Shown here piece after piece: positions 22,691-31,500 of a stretch of 64,000 nucleotides of DNA. The notes beneath the pieces were generated by a model that did not search any database, was not told the origin of the DNA, and saw only the letters and a program-made list of their open reading frames with translations. Position 1 is the first letter of the stretch. Every line of letters begins with the position of its first letter. A program made the translations under genes and the position numbers. Source of the stretch: Sepioteuthis lessoniana. Lineage: Eukaryota; Mollusca; Cephalopoda; Myopsida; Loliginidae. The stretch lies in the NCBI GenBank assembly GCA_963585895.1, contig OY757904.1:726907-790906 (forward strand). Direction: 5' to 3'.

Positions 22691-23891
22691 TAAAAAAACC
22701 TCAACAAACTGTCATTTGGCTTTTATAAATTTATTTCAGCTGCAAACTCTATTAGAGAAACAGCTTCTTCAGAAGTTTGTGTCAAAAACAAATGTAATGT
22801 AATATCATTGTCTGGTATCATGTATCCTTTTTGACACTAACTTTTAGCCTATGTATTTTTGTTCCCCCCCACACTTTTATTATGAGTAAGAGTTCTTTGA
22901 AAAAATCTTAAAATTTTTTCTCTCCATTATGTGATGGCTATCTGAAGAAGCTGTTTCTCTAATAGGGTTGCCAGCGGAAATAAATTTATAATAGCCAAAT
23001 ATTGGTTTGTTAAATTTGTATTAATCATCCTACATTGAGCACTCCTGGGGATTTATAAGAATCCTCTTATATATTCTCAAATAGAATCATCTCCCAATTT
23101 ATCTTCTTTGAATATTTTATGAAGAGTCTATTGATATTCAAATTATTGTTTACTTCTGTTAAGAAAAATTACATATGCCTCTTAAAGGGAATAACTTGTA
23201 ATTATTATTAGAATAACTCTAACAGCAGACGCTATTCCAATTATATGAGGGAATATATTGTTAGAAAATGGCACACATTTCCAAAACGTTAAAGTTGTGA
23301 TTCACATCCTTGTAAAAATCTGAATGTACATTAGTTTCTTTCATTTTCACAAATCAATAGAAGAATTATTGGAGCTTTAACAATATTGTATTCTAAGGGT
23401 TACGAAGTGGTTTGAACAACTATACATATTTAAAAACCTTTTTAATTTCAAATTATTTATATTGTTTTAACCAGTTAATGACATATAAGATAAATGATTA
23501 AGTTAAAGAAAAACATCTACAGTAATTGACAAATTATTAAGACCTGCTATAAAAAAGTTAAAAGCAAATTGGATGCAATGAGAGGTGAAAGTGAGGAAGA
23601 AACATCTATAAAAATGCAATAATGTTATAAGACACTTTTAAAATGAATATCTTATATGCATTACTTTAAGAGTCATAATTATATTTCAATGAGAATATTT
23701 GATTAATGTCTGCATTTTAAACTGGAAATATAAATGAATTGTACTCATGTGCATGTTTCAAAACTTTTCAAAAAATATTTTTCATATTTTTTTTTGTATT
23801 TTACAGATACCTACAGAAGAATGCATGTACCATGTTTAGTTTGAATGATTACATTGTTGCATCACCAGAATATCATCGAAAAGCCATTTAG
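4237..23891 (+). CDS. MORF4L1: MORF4L1/MRG15-type chromatin protein, C-terminal seven exons (3' part of gene)
   Basis: Spliced CDS: 4237-4515, 10599-10700, 13207-13292, 14251-14350, 16544-16613, 19463-19547, 23807-23891 (TAG at 23889-23891). Every border is AG/GT and the phases join without a break, giving 268 residues. The last 175 form an MRG domain with near-invariant stretches [51 protein letters not shown] and the C-terminal SPEYHRKA. In the known family, MRG15 reads H3K36 methylation through an N-terminal chromodomain. Its MRG domain docks partners in NuA4/TIP60 acetyltransferase and Sin3-HDAC complexes in the nucleus. No chromodomain was found from position 1 to 4236, so the 5' exons are probably upstream of the window. 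The 13207-13292 exon and its junction are unusually diverged and two residues shorter than the vertebrate form. MSL3 is a less likely identity because it lacks these conserved blocks. Confidence 0.93.
4810..4836. repeat. (TA)n microsatellite
   Basis: Uninterrupted TA dinucleotides immediately upstream of a retrotransposon fragment. Confidence 0.95.
4845..5110 (+). mobile_element. LTR-retrotransposon (Ty3/Gypsy-like) pol C-terminal fragment
   Basis: An open stretch contains [20 protein letters not shown] and then [11 protein letters not shown]. This resembles the tail following integrase in Gypsy-type pol polyproteins (GRVT.IISPQTVxVxGxPRHVKDLRP). No LTR, RT or protease is seen next to it. 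The (TA)n at 4810 abuts it on the left. The open frame is preserved to 5046, but it is a fragment with no start of its own. Confidence 0.6.
5290..6237 (-). mobile_element. RTE-like LINE reverse transcriptase, 3' part, degenerate
   Basis: Reading the minus strand from 6237 down: [18 protein letters not shown], a decayed catalytic box [13 protein letters not shown] near 5940, then [30 protein letters not shown] and, in a shifted frame, [20 protein letters not shown] and [20 protein letters not shown]. This is the palm-to-C-terminus order of RTE-like non-LTR retrotransposons. The Asp pair of the YADD box is damaged and at least two frameshifts are present. It is antisense to the host gene. Confidence 0.85.
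6238..7202 (+). mobile_element. Degenerate mariner transposon (N-terminal half) interrupted by a SINE
   Basis: Starts with a mariner-like terminal sequence (CATTCAATAAGTCCCAGGC). The 5' untranslated part contains GTCAAAATTTGAGCCCAATC. After the SINE, translation gives HCFLMGKK near the N terminus, VKR.YADF, the helix-turn-helix region with [17 protein letters not shown], and the first catalytic Asp motif [12 protein letters not shown] at about 7108-7143. The C-terminal half with the other two catalytic Asp residues is missing; sequence passes into a CA/TA microsatellite at about 7203. The longest open piece is 6887-7201. Not functional. Confidence 0.8.
6375..6655 (+). mobile_element. tRNA-derived SINE
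   Basis: The head has RNA polymerase III promoter boxes: A box TGGCCTAGTGG (about 6396-6406) and B box GGTTCAATCC (6438-6447), spaced as in a tRNA. The body runs through 'aggggaaggacctcccct' to 'ggttgctgttgcaaatttt'. It sits inside the mariner remnant. The tRNA part cannot form a proper acceptor stem, so it is not a tRNA gene. Confidence 0.8.
7203..7345. repeat. CA/TA-rich compound microsatellite
   Basis: Imperfect runs of CATA, CA and TA directly after the mariner break. Confidence 0.9.
7425..9330 (+). mobile_element. RTE/BovB-like LINE, degenerate, end of endonuclease through reverse transcriptase
   Basis: Frameshifted but long collinear similarity. The end of the endonuclease (DHRLIILKL region, about 7540) is followed by a linker with [20 protein letters not shown], then [30 protein letters not shown] and [22 protein letters not shown] motifs follow: [19 protein letters not shown] near 8610-8655, NGVKQGYV near 8785, a damaged [16 protein letters not shown] for the FADD box near 8970-9015, and [17 protein letters not shown] near 9175. 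It ends abruptly at about 9330, inside a motif equivalent to KIKIYR, where a SINE-like repeat begins. Open pieces: 7708-7929, 7981-8253, 8807-9034. Confidence 0.88.
9333..9665 (+). repeat. Composite repeat copy (minisatellite plus tail)
   Basis: Begins with TGTAGAATACACTGACTGCA, has two to three of the roughly 60-bp units (CATTTAACTGTGTGCAA core) and ends with the TTAAATAACCTACAAGGGTT tail. Same family as 2381-3256. It truncates the preceding LINE. Confidence 0.75.
9667..10345 (+). repeat. Composite repeat copy with antisense SINE segment, GCTGGGGCTG module, minisatellite and tail
   Basis: Modules in order: 'gatacaaggtcaatttctaa' and 'aagaacccagtctg' (shared with the minus-strand SINE at 33.3 kb), GCTGGGGCTGTAGAATACAC (about 9810), 'gatggtgaggctccagtagt' (about 9882), two to three minisatellite units (about 10010-10240), (TA)n, and the TTAAATAACCTACAAA tail. 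The open frame 9762-9962 falls inside it and is not a gene. Confidence 0.75.
10395..10465 (-). mobile_element. Truncated tRNA-derived SINE head
   Basis: On the minus strand, GAGTTCAAATCCTGGAC is a B-box match, followed by the family's 'tgctaatgcccttgggaaagg' segment. The A-box half is missing. It ends at the (AC)n tract just upstream of the MRG exon. Confidence 0.6.
10599..10700 (+). CDS. MORF4L1: MORF4L1-like exon: start of MRG domain
   Basis: The acceptor CATTTTAG follows a T/TG-rich tract and ends at 10598; the donor GTCAGT follows 10700. The exon has 34 codons, phase 0 at both ends. It contains [19 protein letters not shown], one of the most conserved signatures of the MRG domain. The preceding [15 protein letters not shown] corresponds to the first beta strand of the domain. 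Simple repeats (AC, TTTA, GT) crowd the upstream 130 bp. Confidence 0.95.
10909..10940. repeat. Poly(T) tract at left border of duplicated module
   Basis: About 30 T residues. It could be an antisense poly(A) tail of an inserted retrocopy (minus orientation) or simple slippage DNA. Confidence 0.8.
10941..11643 (+). repeat. 239-bp direct duplication, 464 bp apart, each copy with a 68-codon open frame
   Basis: Copy 1 is 10941-11179 and copy 2 is 11405-11643. Each encodes the same 68-residue frame (10951-11157 and 11415-11621), beginning [12 protein letters not shown] and ending SSLEEKEKA. Within the frame I see three base differences: two silent and one Leu-to-Ile. Between the copies is a Lys/Pro-rich open piece (11194-11376). 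I do not recognise the protein. Position just 5' of a LINE endonuclease suggests a first-ORF or 5' promoter-monomer region of that element. Host origin is unlikely because it lies inside an intron with no splice logic. Confidence 0.7.
12039..12878 (+). mobile_element. LINE AP-type endonuclease ORF, open but truncated before its last catalytic motif
   Basis: An uninterrupted 279-codon frame. After about 50 residues the endonuclease/exonuclease/phosphatase fold begins: ATFNVRTL (motif with Asn), IICIQEHRY (metal-binding Glu), SCYSPTN (Tyr), [14 protein letters not shown] (Asp and Asn) and [11 protein letters not shown]. The frame ends at NCET and TAA just where the family continues into the SDH motif, whose His is essential; the copy at 3257-3720 shows that continuation. 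No RT follows; AT-rich intron resumes at once. Automated annotation often names such ORFs craniofacial development protein 2-like, but this is retrotransposon sequence. It is in sense orientation within a MORF4L1 intron. Confidence 0.88.
13207..13292 (+). CDS. MORF4L1: MORF4L1-like exon: MRG domain, diverged segment
   Basis: The acceptor TTGTAG ends at 13206 and the donor GTAAGT starts at 13293, leaving phase 2 (last codon CA|A). It encodes [20 protein letters not shown] and a following KLKSGTMS. The pattern LPA...(V/I)D(S/T)ILEDY is recognisable, but the end of the exon does not match the usual charged, Asn/Asp-rich loop of MRG15. Together with the next exon it is two residues shorter there. 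This may mark a lineage-specific loop or a paralogue under relaxed constraint. Confidence 0.9.
13985..14012. repeat. (GT)n microsatellite
   Basis: GT dinucleotide run in the intron between the third and fourth visible exons. Confidence 0.95.
14251..14350 (+). CDS. MORF4L1: MORF4L1-like exon: MRG domain core
   Basis: The acceptor CTGTTTTCAG ends at 14250 and the donor GTAAGA follows 14350. The 100-nt exon completes the split codon from the previous exon and ends in phase 0. It carries [20 protein letters not shown] followed by E. This is essentially identical to the family consensus and is the strongest evidence that the gene is a functional MRG15-type locus rather than a pseudogene. Confidence 0.96.
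14690..15060 (-). mobile_element. Mariner-like element fragment, C-terminal transposase remnant
   Basis: On the minus strand a remnant [19 protein letters not shown] corresponds to the mariner [13 protein letters not shown] motif with the third catalytic Asp. It is followed by a frame reading [13 protein letters not shown], like the usual KCI...G.YFE end. The left border carries a terminal-repeat-like GTTCAAAAAATAAAAAGATT. Same short family as 24113-24563 and 34518-34927. Confidence 0.7.
15100..16540. other. AT-rich intron, nothing recognised
   Basis: No coding similarity or clear repeat was recognised. The open frame 15498-15716 shows no family features. Confidence 0.55.
16544..16613 (+). 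CDS. MORF4L1: MORF4L1-like exon: MRG domain helix
   Basis: The acceptor CAG ends at 16543 and the donor GTGAGC starts at 16614. The 70-nt exon encodes [20 protein letters not shown] followed by RLF and the first base of a Val codon completed by the next exon. It matches the conserved ILADHPDAPMS...YGAPHLLRLFV segment. The usual Pro of YGAPHLL is Leu here. Confidence 0.95.
17020..17170 (+). repeat. Composite repeat fragment (GCTGGGGCTG module)
   Basis: Contains 'tgctctgttggctggggctg' followed by 'gtagaatatccc' and 'ctgcagaggaataagacc', as in the other copies. The later modules are missing. Confidence 0.65.
17380..18330 (+). mobile_element. LINE ORF1 (gag-like) remnant with zinc knuckle
   Basis: Translation with frameshifts gives [10 protein letters not shown] at about 17655, then [17 protein letters not shown], equivalent to the C-x2-C-x4-H-x4-C knuckles of ORF1 proteins of I and Jockey type LINEs. 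A further stretch reads [20 protein letters not shown] then [17 protein letters not shown] at about 17835-17945, a conserved piece following the knuckles. The tail is Lys/Thr-rich. It could be the ORF1 partner of the I/Nimb family seen at 1-1640, but linkage cannot be shown. Non-coding as it stands. Confidence 0.7.
18635..18690 (+). repeat. SINE/composite repeat tail
   Basis: An isolated copy of the GGCATTAAATAACCCACCAG / GGTTGATATGCCATTAAA tail module. Confidence 0.7.
19100..19250 (+). mobile_element. SINE 3' part with (AAACC)n tail
   Basis: Reads 'actcttaggaaaggcatgaa', 'cctccagcaatggtttaaat', the TTAAATAACCAATGAAGGTT tail and terminal AAACC repeats. The same order is seen at 3115-3256. 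Confidence 0.75.
19463..19547 (+). CDS. MORF4L1: MORF4L1-like exon: MRG domain
   Basis: The acceptor TTTCAG ends at 19462 and the donor GTATTT starts at 19548. The exon encodes (V)[19 protein letters not shown] and then MCHIQDFL plus two bases of the next Arg codon. It corresponds to the conserved RIGAMLAYTPLDEKSL segment and the helix that follows. The phase joins exactly with the exons on both sides. Confidence 0.95.
20243..21142 (+). mobile_element. Internally deleted mariner, copy 1
   Basis: Imperfect inverted ends of about 45 bp (CATTCAATAAGTTTCCAGAC at the left; its counterpart near 21118-21136), flanked by TA. The N-terminal HTH part is open at 20450-20710, with [20 protein letters not shown] then [12 protein letters not shown] and VNTPEL. 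At 20682-20693 a GGGTTAGGGTTA stretch marks a deletion. After it the transposase resumes in another frame ([12 protein letters not shown]), with the second Asp motif [12 protein letters not shown] and [14 protein letters not shown], where the third catalytic Asp is Gly. The end is YFEGD-stop at 21069 (open piece 20824-21069). About a third of the usual 345-residue protein, including the first catalytic Asp, is missing. Cannot encode an active enzyme; could be mobilised in trans. Confidence 0.9.
21150..22600. other. AT-rich intron, nothing recognised
   Basis: No coding or repeat similarity recognised. Confidence 0.55.
22609..22688. repeat. Palindromic microsatellite (TG)n-(TA)n-(CA)n
   Basis: About 22 bases of TG, then TA-rich sequence, then about 36 bases of CA. 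The two outer blocks are reverse complements, so the tract can fold into a long hairpin. Open frames on both strands here are artefacts. Confidence 0.92.
22690..23025. mobile_element. Foldback (MITE-like) element
   Basis: Inverted arms of roughly 80 bp. The best part (22725-22773 versus 22942-22990) has only a few mismatches and includes TTAGAGAAACAGCTTCTTCA and its complement. The central spacer of about 170 bp has no coding content. It abuts the palindromic microsatellite. Confidence 0.7.
23807..23891 (+). CDS. MORF4L1: MORF4L1-like terminal exon with stop codon
   Basis: A pyrimidine-rich acceptor ending TTACAG (23806) precedes 28 sense codons and TAG at 23889-23891. The peptide [20 protein letters not shown] followed by EYHRKAI is the canonical MRG15 C terminus. 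The 3' UTR follows; many AATAAA and ATTAAA words occur in the AT-rich downstream DNA, so the polyadenylation site cannot be chosen from sequence. Confidence 0.96.
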
Positions 23892-24112
23892 TTGGAAGTA
23901 CTTCTCACTAGTAGTGGATGTAAGCACATTTCTCATCATATACATACAAACACATACACAGTATATGATACATATACATATCAATTCATGTACATTTTTC
24001 AAAAGATGATTGTTTTGAAGTGGGAGAATATACATTTTGTATTACATGCATGAATATAGAGATTATTACAAAGTTCCAGATACAAACATGGCATCGTGTA
24101 AGAATAATTCTA

Positions 24113-24563
24113 CAAGGTGTGATGAAAATGTATTGTGACTGAATGTTTAAATTTTTTGAATTTTAAAATGTAAATGAAGATCTATGTACAGCTGACCAAC
24201 TTCTAAAGTTTTGTCTAGATGAATTTGCCAATTCTTGATATTTTTTGGAATAGAATTGTGCAAGTGTAGCACCCTGTGTATTTACCAAACTTGTGCTGGG
24301 CAACTTTTTCTTATTGCCTAAACTGAAGATTCAATCTATGAGGAAGAGATTTTGAGGACGTGGAAGCAATTAAAAGAAATATGATGGTATAGCATCACAC
24401 CTTATCAAAAGAGGAATTTCAGTAAATGTTTTGACTCATGAAAAATTCATTAGAATAAGTGTATTGAATGCCAAGAGGACTATTTTGAAGAAAATTAATG
24501 TTTCATTCATTGTTCATTTCTGTCTTGGTAAATACAGTTTCAGTCTCCTTAATACTTTTCAAA
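24113..24563 (+). mobile_element. Short mariner derivative
   Basis: Terminal sequences CAAGGTGTGATGAAAATGTA (left) and the complement-like TTAATACTTTTCAAAC (right). Only transposase C-terminal remnants are present: FFLLPKLKIQS near 24310 and a terminal part equivalent to KCIECQ.DYFEE near 24460-24500. The first half is absent. The open frames 24431-24748 and 24498-24680 are by-products. It lies in the probable 3' UTR or downstream flank of the MRG gene. Confidence 0.65.
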
Positions 24564-24569
24564 CATACC

Positions 24570-26082
24570 TTTGTATGTGTGTCTATGTACTCAGTATTTA
24601 CATACACACATATAATGAAATTAGATTTTGCTGGAAAAGCTTTGATACATTTGTCAAAGTTGAAAATGACACAATTTTAATGAAATTTTTATTGAGTGAA
24701 TTGTCGGAAACTATAAAGAATTTAAAAAAAAAAATGTTCATCTTATAACAGTCCAGGTACTTAACAGTTTTTGTTAAGATACAAAAAGTGTTAAGTGGCA
24801 TTTTTTATGAAATAGTGTCAGTTTTGATGGCTGCTAAGTTGGATTTTTGATTTTTTTTTTCTACTGCAAAATTAAAATATGATGAACTTTTTCTAAACTG
24901 AAATTTGCTTTGATAAAAAAATGTCTTATTAAAGATATATAGCATTCTGTTTGAATAAGTTTAACTCCTTGAAATATAACAAAGTAGAGCCTTCATTAAG
25001 GGATTATTGTAGAGTGGACAGTTGGGAAAATTGTATCCATAAAACCCTTCATGTTGACTAAATCTAGAAAAGTAATGGTCATCAATGGAATTTAGTCCAG
25101 AATCAATTAACTAAAATTGCTCATTTTTGATTAATGGAAATTTATTCTTTCTAAATAAAAAACTTTTGGAGACTCAATTTTAATCGTATTTTATCTGTCA
25201 TATTTCCTGGAAATTTTGTTTTGAGTATTTCATCATTTTAAATACTTCAGTTATTGCTTATAGATAAAGTATTTCCCAACGAAAAAGCCATCAAAGATAC
25301 TGCTAAAAAATTATAGAGAAAAGTGTATTAAAATAATATCGACTATTTATGAATAAAAAAAGTGCATTGAAACCCTAAGTTTGTTTTCAACTATATGGAC
25401 AAATAAGACAAACCTTTTGCATTAATCAATATATATATATCTGTTGTGTTAAACATCAATGTATATATGTATCTGTATTACTCTTTGTAGTCCCCTATGC
25501 ATACACTTTTATATACTTTTGTGTGTGTGCATATATACGTAATTTTCCTCTTGGTTAAAAAAAAATTCTAGTGATTATGGTCCTTTACAATTTCTTCTAC
25601 TTTCAAAGAAAATAAATTTTTCTTTTTAAGCACCAGTCATTAACACAGATCTTGTGGCCTTCTGTCCTATGGGCATATATACATCTATTAACTTTACATA
25701 CATATATACATAATACTATAAACATACACAAATATGTTTATGTTGATTTTCTTGTATACATTCTTTTTGTATATACATAACATCTCATTTTTCTGCATGT
25801 ATCTATTCTCTCATCTTTTATTTATCAATCTTGCAATTAATATAATTTCTTTTCCCTTTTTCATTCATAAGTTATACCCTCATACATATTTATGGTGAAG
25901 CATTGTTGACATCTCTGACTTTGTTCTCGCTGTATAAAACTTCTCACCGACATTCTCATTGTATTTGTTACTCCTTTTATTTACTTGAACTGTTTCACCA
26001 CCATTCATACAGAATATTTAAAACTTTATCTTTTTTTCTTCTAATCAGTCGTACTGATTTGTATATAATATGAGTGACATGA

Positions 26083-26113
<31 letters not shown>

Positions 26114-28491
26114 AAAATATACTTTTGTCTTTACCAGTGTGTAAATAGTTTTCCTTTGAAGGAGGAAAGAATTAAATGACAGGATTTTAACCTGTAAACA
26201 TACACAGATCCCTCCTAAATAAATCTTGACCATCTGCATGAAATCAAGATGTAATATCAATTTCCGTTGTGCAACTCATTTAACTCAATTCATAGTCATC
26301 TGGTAAACAAGCATTCATTTCTCATCTTTTATTGGTTTTAGGGCTAGGATTAAAATTCATTTTAAAAGTTCATCTTTTTCACTCAGTTTGGGGGAGATAC
26401 CCAAAGTCAGCTGGGTCTCAAAGATTCCAACCCCAAAAGGAGAGAGAGCCAGATTTGACCAACATCTACATGAGGCTGTTTATTGCTGTGACTGGGGAAT
26501 GTTTCCACTGACCCACATTTATATGCCTAGGCCCCTTTCTTAAATTGACCACGTGTTGCTTATTACATCTGATGGGATGTAGTTCAATATTAACAAGAAT
26601 ATGTTTATAAGGAACTTTTATTTAGGAACACCAATATCTTGAAATTAACACTTCGGAGTGATTATGTCTATGTTAAAGAACATATTTTTAGCTCATAAAT
26701 ATATGAACAAAAATCCACTTATATATACTGGCATATATAACTTTATATAAATACCTCATTCAGGTATATAAGTTTTTTTGCTGGGAGATATTTATTAATG
26801 TTTAGTTGTATATCACGTAAACATATAAATAAGTAGATTTGTTGCATACCTGTCTCATCTCATTATATTAATATAAAGCCATTAACACACACACACACAC
26901 ACACACACACCTCATTAATTGCCAGATAGAGATATTTAATTGGAATTATAAAGTTTTTATTGCATTGTGAAAGTATGTGTGCATTTTGATTTCTGTGCTG
27001 ATGAAAGCATCTATATGCTACATATATTTTTGTGCTTGTGTTTCTCTCTCAACTATAAATTTCTTTTTAAAAATACATTTTTTTTATTACTTGGTAGGTT
27101 TACAAAATTTTCAGTACTCTTTTTATAATCTTGGATAGATAAGGGTTCTATCCAAACTTGTTTTTTTTTTAACTGGTGTAACTTTAAAAAAAGGGGGAGA
27201 AAAATAAAATTAAAAAAATTGTTATGTTTTCTTTTTTACAAGATAAACCAGTTATTTTTAGATTTTGTAATTCATGTAAATTTCTGATAATTTTTGTGTT
27301 TTATCCAAGTTTTCTCAAAAACTATTCAAAATTTTATGTTTGACATAAAAATTGCATAAAAGATAAATTACTTATCCACAGGCATAATATTTCCTAGACA
27401 AAAATAACTTTGTTGTAAGGCAACAATTATAGAACACTCAGCAAGGATTGAATAAATTGCCAATGGCTCGCAAGACTAGTTTGTTTATTACCACCTTTGT
27501 TTTATTCTGTTAAAATGTTTATCTCTATAAGGAAAAATTTCTAGTATAAATTGTTATGACATACTTTGAAAACACTGTATTTACAATATGATGTTGGATA
27601 AGAAATAAACTATGGATTCTTGAAAAAGTGAAAGAGAAACAATTGTGAACATTGTAAGTACCTTTTAGAAACAAAAAAAGAGACATATTGCTTAAAGATT
27701 ATAATGTGAAATAGAAAGTAAACCTAAATTGAAAATTGCATTGTGGTATTTTTTTAATGAGAGATTACAGTGAAATCTGCTACAACACAAACAAATGGTT
27801 TGTTTGCAAAGAAAATCTTATATTTTATATATTTTCATATCAAGATTGTCAACAAGATTGAAACTGAGACCATTTGACAAATAAAAAATAATTAATCTGA
27901 GGTTTGTTCATTAGAACTGCCATTGACATTTCTCATTTGCTGCCTGAATTGTATCTTACAACCGTTGATGTTTGAGAAATTTTCACCTCTTTGTTTCTAA
28001 ATCTTATATAACTATTATTATGATTATTATAAATATTGTCAGTCTTAATATATTTGTTTGTTTTATACACTAGTTTATGCTGTGTCTGAAAATGGTTTTT
28101 ATCATAAGAGAAAACTAGTTTTATTTTCTAACTTGAAGTTGGTGTTGATATATTCTAAATACGGATATTTTTAATTGAGAATTGAAAGAACATTTTAAGG
28201 AATCACAACACATTTTACTTATTCACTTGGTTCTTCCCTTTAATTGAAAACCAAAACTTTGTTCATTCATTATTTGATCTCAAAGATTAGAGATATTTTA
28301 TTGACAATTATTTCATATTTCCCAAACTATTCATGCCAGTGTTTAATAGCCTTATCTATTTTGGTTACAAATACCATGCTATATATGTAATTAGTATATT
28401 TCATTAATGTTTAGCATGAATCATGTTTTCTCTTACTTTTACATAAAATTTCACACTTATCTGTATATTTAAAATAATTTAGTCAGCTCTC

Positions 28492-28527
<36 letters not shown>

Positions 28528-31500
28528 TTTAGAAAAAACAAAAACCGGTCACATTAGGATTATAAATTTATTTCTATCCTGTTATGGGTTTTTGATAAAT
28601 ATATATAATCTACTTGCATCAGATGTAAAATAGTACAAGTTGGTTATGTTGATTATCTGATAAGCTTGAACCTCAGAAAATAACAGCTATCATGATTTTA
28701 ATTTAAGAAATTAACTTTTTTTTTTTGTAGTCATTCATTGTAAAATATGCCAAAGATATCTGTAACTCCATATGTATATACATACATTTTCATCTGAAGA
28801 GTATATAAATATGTACATAAGTATATGTATATAAATCTCAAAACATAAATGCATGTATATTGTTCCATATCAGTGGATTGGAAGCTTCCAGTGTAAAATG
28901 TTACAAACTAGTGTACATTTTTTGACATTGAAAATTTAGGTAAAAAATTTTTTTGAAATTGAAGATTCTGCTGAAAATGTTGAATTTGAATCTGAAAAGG
29001 GAAAATTGTGCTGATCTTGGACATAAGCAAAATTTCAATTTTATATATTTTTGCATTGGATTCTTCATATTCTGCTTATACAACATTCCCCTCCCTACAA
29101 AAAAAAATTACAAACAGCTGATTTCCTTATTTTTCACCTCTATATGAATAAAACAGATGTTTTTTTTTTCATTGTTGACTCTTGTTATTTTTGTCTATTT
29201 TCAAGCAAATTGAAATTAGCTTTATACAAATGAATTTTTCATTTAATTGTTGTAATGTTTCAAAGCTTACACTGTCATGATAGACACCTTATTCAAACTG
29301 CTGACATTTTTTTAGAGTTTCTCTAAAATTAAGACACGATTTCCATCAACATGTACAAAGGTAGAAATAAATCTCAACAAAATCAGTATTAGACATCGCT
29401 TTACTGACAACGTCTACAGGTATTTTCTATGTTCTGTTCTGTGAAGATAAACAATAAACTCATAACTTGGTGTAAAACTCATTTCAGCTTAAATTCAATG
29501 TTCTGTTTATTGAATTACCAATTGCTTATCGAATAAATAATATATTTCTAATGTAAGTAAAATTTCAGAATTTTTTTGTATGCAAAATATGCAAATAAGA
29601 GACAATTTAGCAATATTATAAACTTGAATTAATATTTAATGATCACATTATTTAAATGTAAAATTGAAAATTGTATTTCGTATCCAAATCTTGCAAGTAA
29701 TTTATTTGGCTCTTTGTTTTGAATACTAAAAATCATCAAATAAATTTCAAATACATTAGAAGTACATTCATTGTTAATTATGTTTTTATGTTGCCTAAAA
29801 GTAATCCATAGGTGTTTTTTTTTTTTTTTTTTCTTTAATTCAAACCTAAATGCAGATTTCCTTTGTATATCTTTTTAAATTTGCTTTTAAATATCAAAAA
29901 ATGGTAAAGGCCGCACCTTTTTACAAAGTGTGAAAGTATAATTGGGCTTTTGAAATTTAATTTTTCAACTGATTAATTTCCTGTATTTTTTGTTATCTTT
30001 TGTTTATATTGATTGAATACAATTATTTGAAATATATTTTCCAAAAAAGTTTACTTGGCCTCTATCAGTAGAATGTAAGTTTTAGAAAAACATTTATTGA
30101 CAGAAAATATGAAGAATTTTCATTGATGAAACATTCACTTGTAATTATTACTATCTTTTTTTTTAATTGGGTGGGGGTGACTGATGGTAGGTGCTAATTG
30201 TTCTCACTTATCATTAACTGGAAACTTGTATATTATTATTATTATTGAGAGCATTTCATTTGAATGAATTTTGCTGTATGATCAGTCCCAATATAACCAG
30301 GCAAATTTATCCAGTGTACAATATATGACAAAGGATGTGGTACCCAGGTGAGAGAGAAAAAAAAAAAAAAAAAAAGAATGAAGCAAAAATGGGAAGATTT
30401 GAATGAGAAAGACCACTAAGAAAACTGCATTGTGTTCAATTTGGAAATACTTGAGGATTTTGTATGTTCTGTGATTTAGTGCAATTGAGACATTTGTTTA
30501 GAAAATATGATGAGTGAATTGGTGTGTGTGTGTCTGTTGCTGAAATTCTTGCCAACTTTGTCAATTTTCCCACCCATGAAATGCACTTTGCATGCACATA
30601 TCCCCATGTATTTATTTTGTTTCATTAGGATTTTTATTTCTTTCAAATGATGTTTATCATAAAACTATAAATAGCATCAACTCTTGTTTTGATACATTTA
30701 ATTCTTTTTTTATTTGTTTAAGGGTCAATTGTTAAGTCTGCAACCTGATGGATAATTACTAACTGAATTTTGATATTTTCATTGCATAATCTTTAATCTA
30801 TGTTATTGATATTTACCATTGAATTAAGTGCATTGAAAAATGAGATCATCTTGGAAAATACTTGCTATTAGTACAGTCACTAAAACAAATTTAAGAATTA
30901 AAATCAATTATAAATTTGGTCTTATTGATTTTTAAGGATTGTTTGTTTTGAAAACATAAGGGTAAAAGAACATTCTAACTGAAAATAATTTTATGCTTTT
31001 GTTCTCTTAGAAAATGTAGGAAACTATTAATTGTTATTTTGAGTTTAAAAAAAATATCTAAAATATTTATGGATATGAGTTTGTTAAACTGATCTTAGTA
31101 TTTCAAACTTTGGTATAAGTTCTCTTTACATATGAATCGTAGCTTAAAAAAATGTTTTCTTGAGGTATGATTTTGTAAAGAAAATGTTTTATAAAGAAAA
31201 AAAAATGAAATTCTGTCAGTCAATCTAAAAAAAACATTACTTAAACTGAAATTAATTCTACTAGGTAAAATATCTATTATCAGTTTGGTCTTTTTTTTTT
31301 TGGTAGGCTTCCTTTTAAATAACATTTCCTACACTTAATACAAATCTTCATTAAAATCTATGAATTTTATTATTAATAATTTTGATGGTAAATTTTAAAC
31401 TTTGCTTCAGAATAAAGGAAAAAATTGTTGTTTGTGATTAAAAAAAAACAAAAGCAAAGTCATATACTTTAACTTTGACTACAGAATTTCAAATAAAAAT

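Noticed and set aside
22499-22802. Cys/Val- and His/Thr-repeat ORFs on both strands
   Set aside because: Produced by (TG)n and (CA)n tracts.
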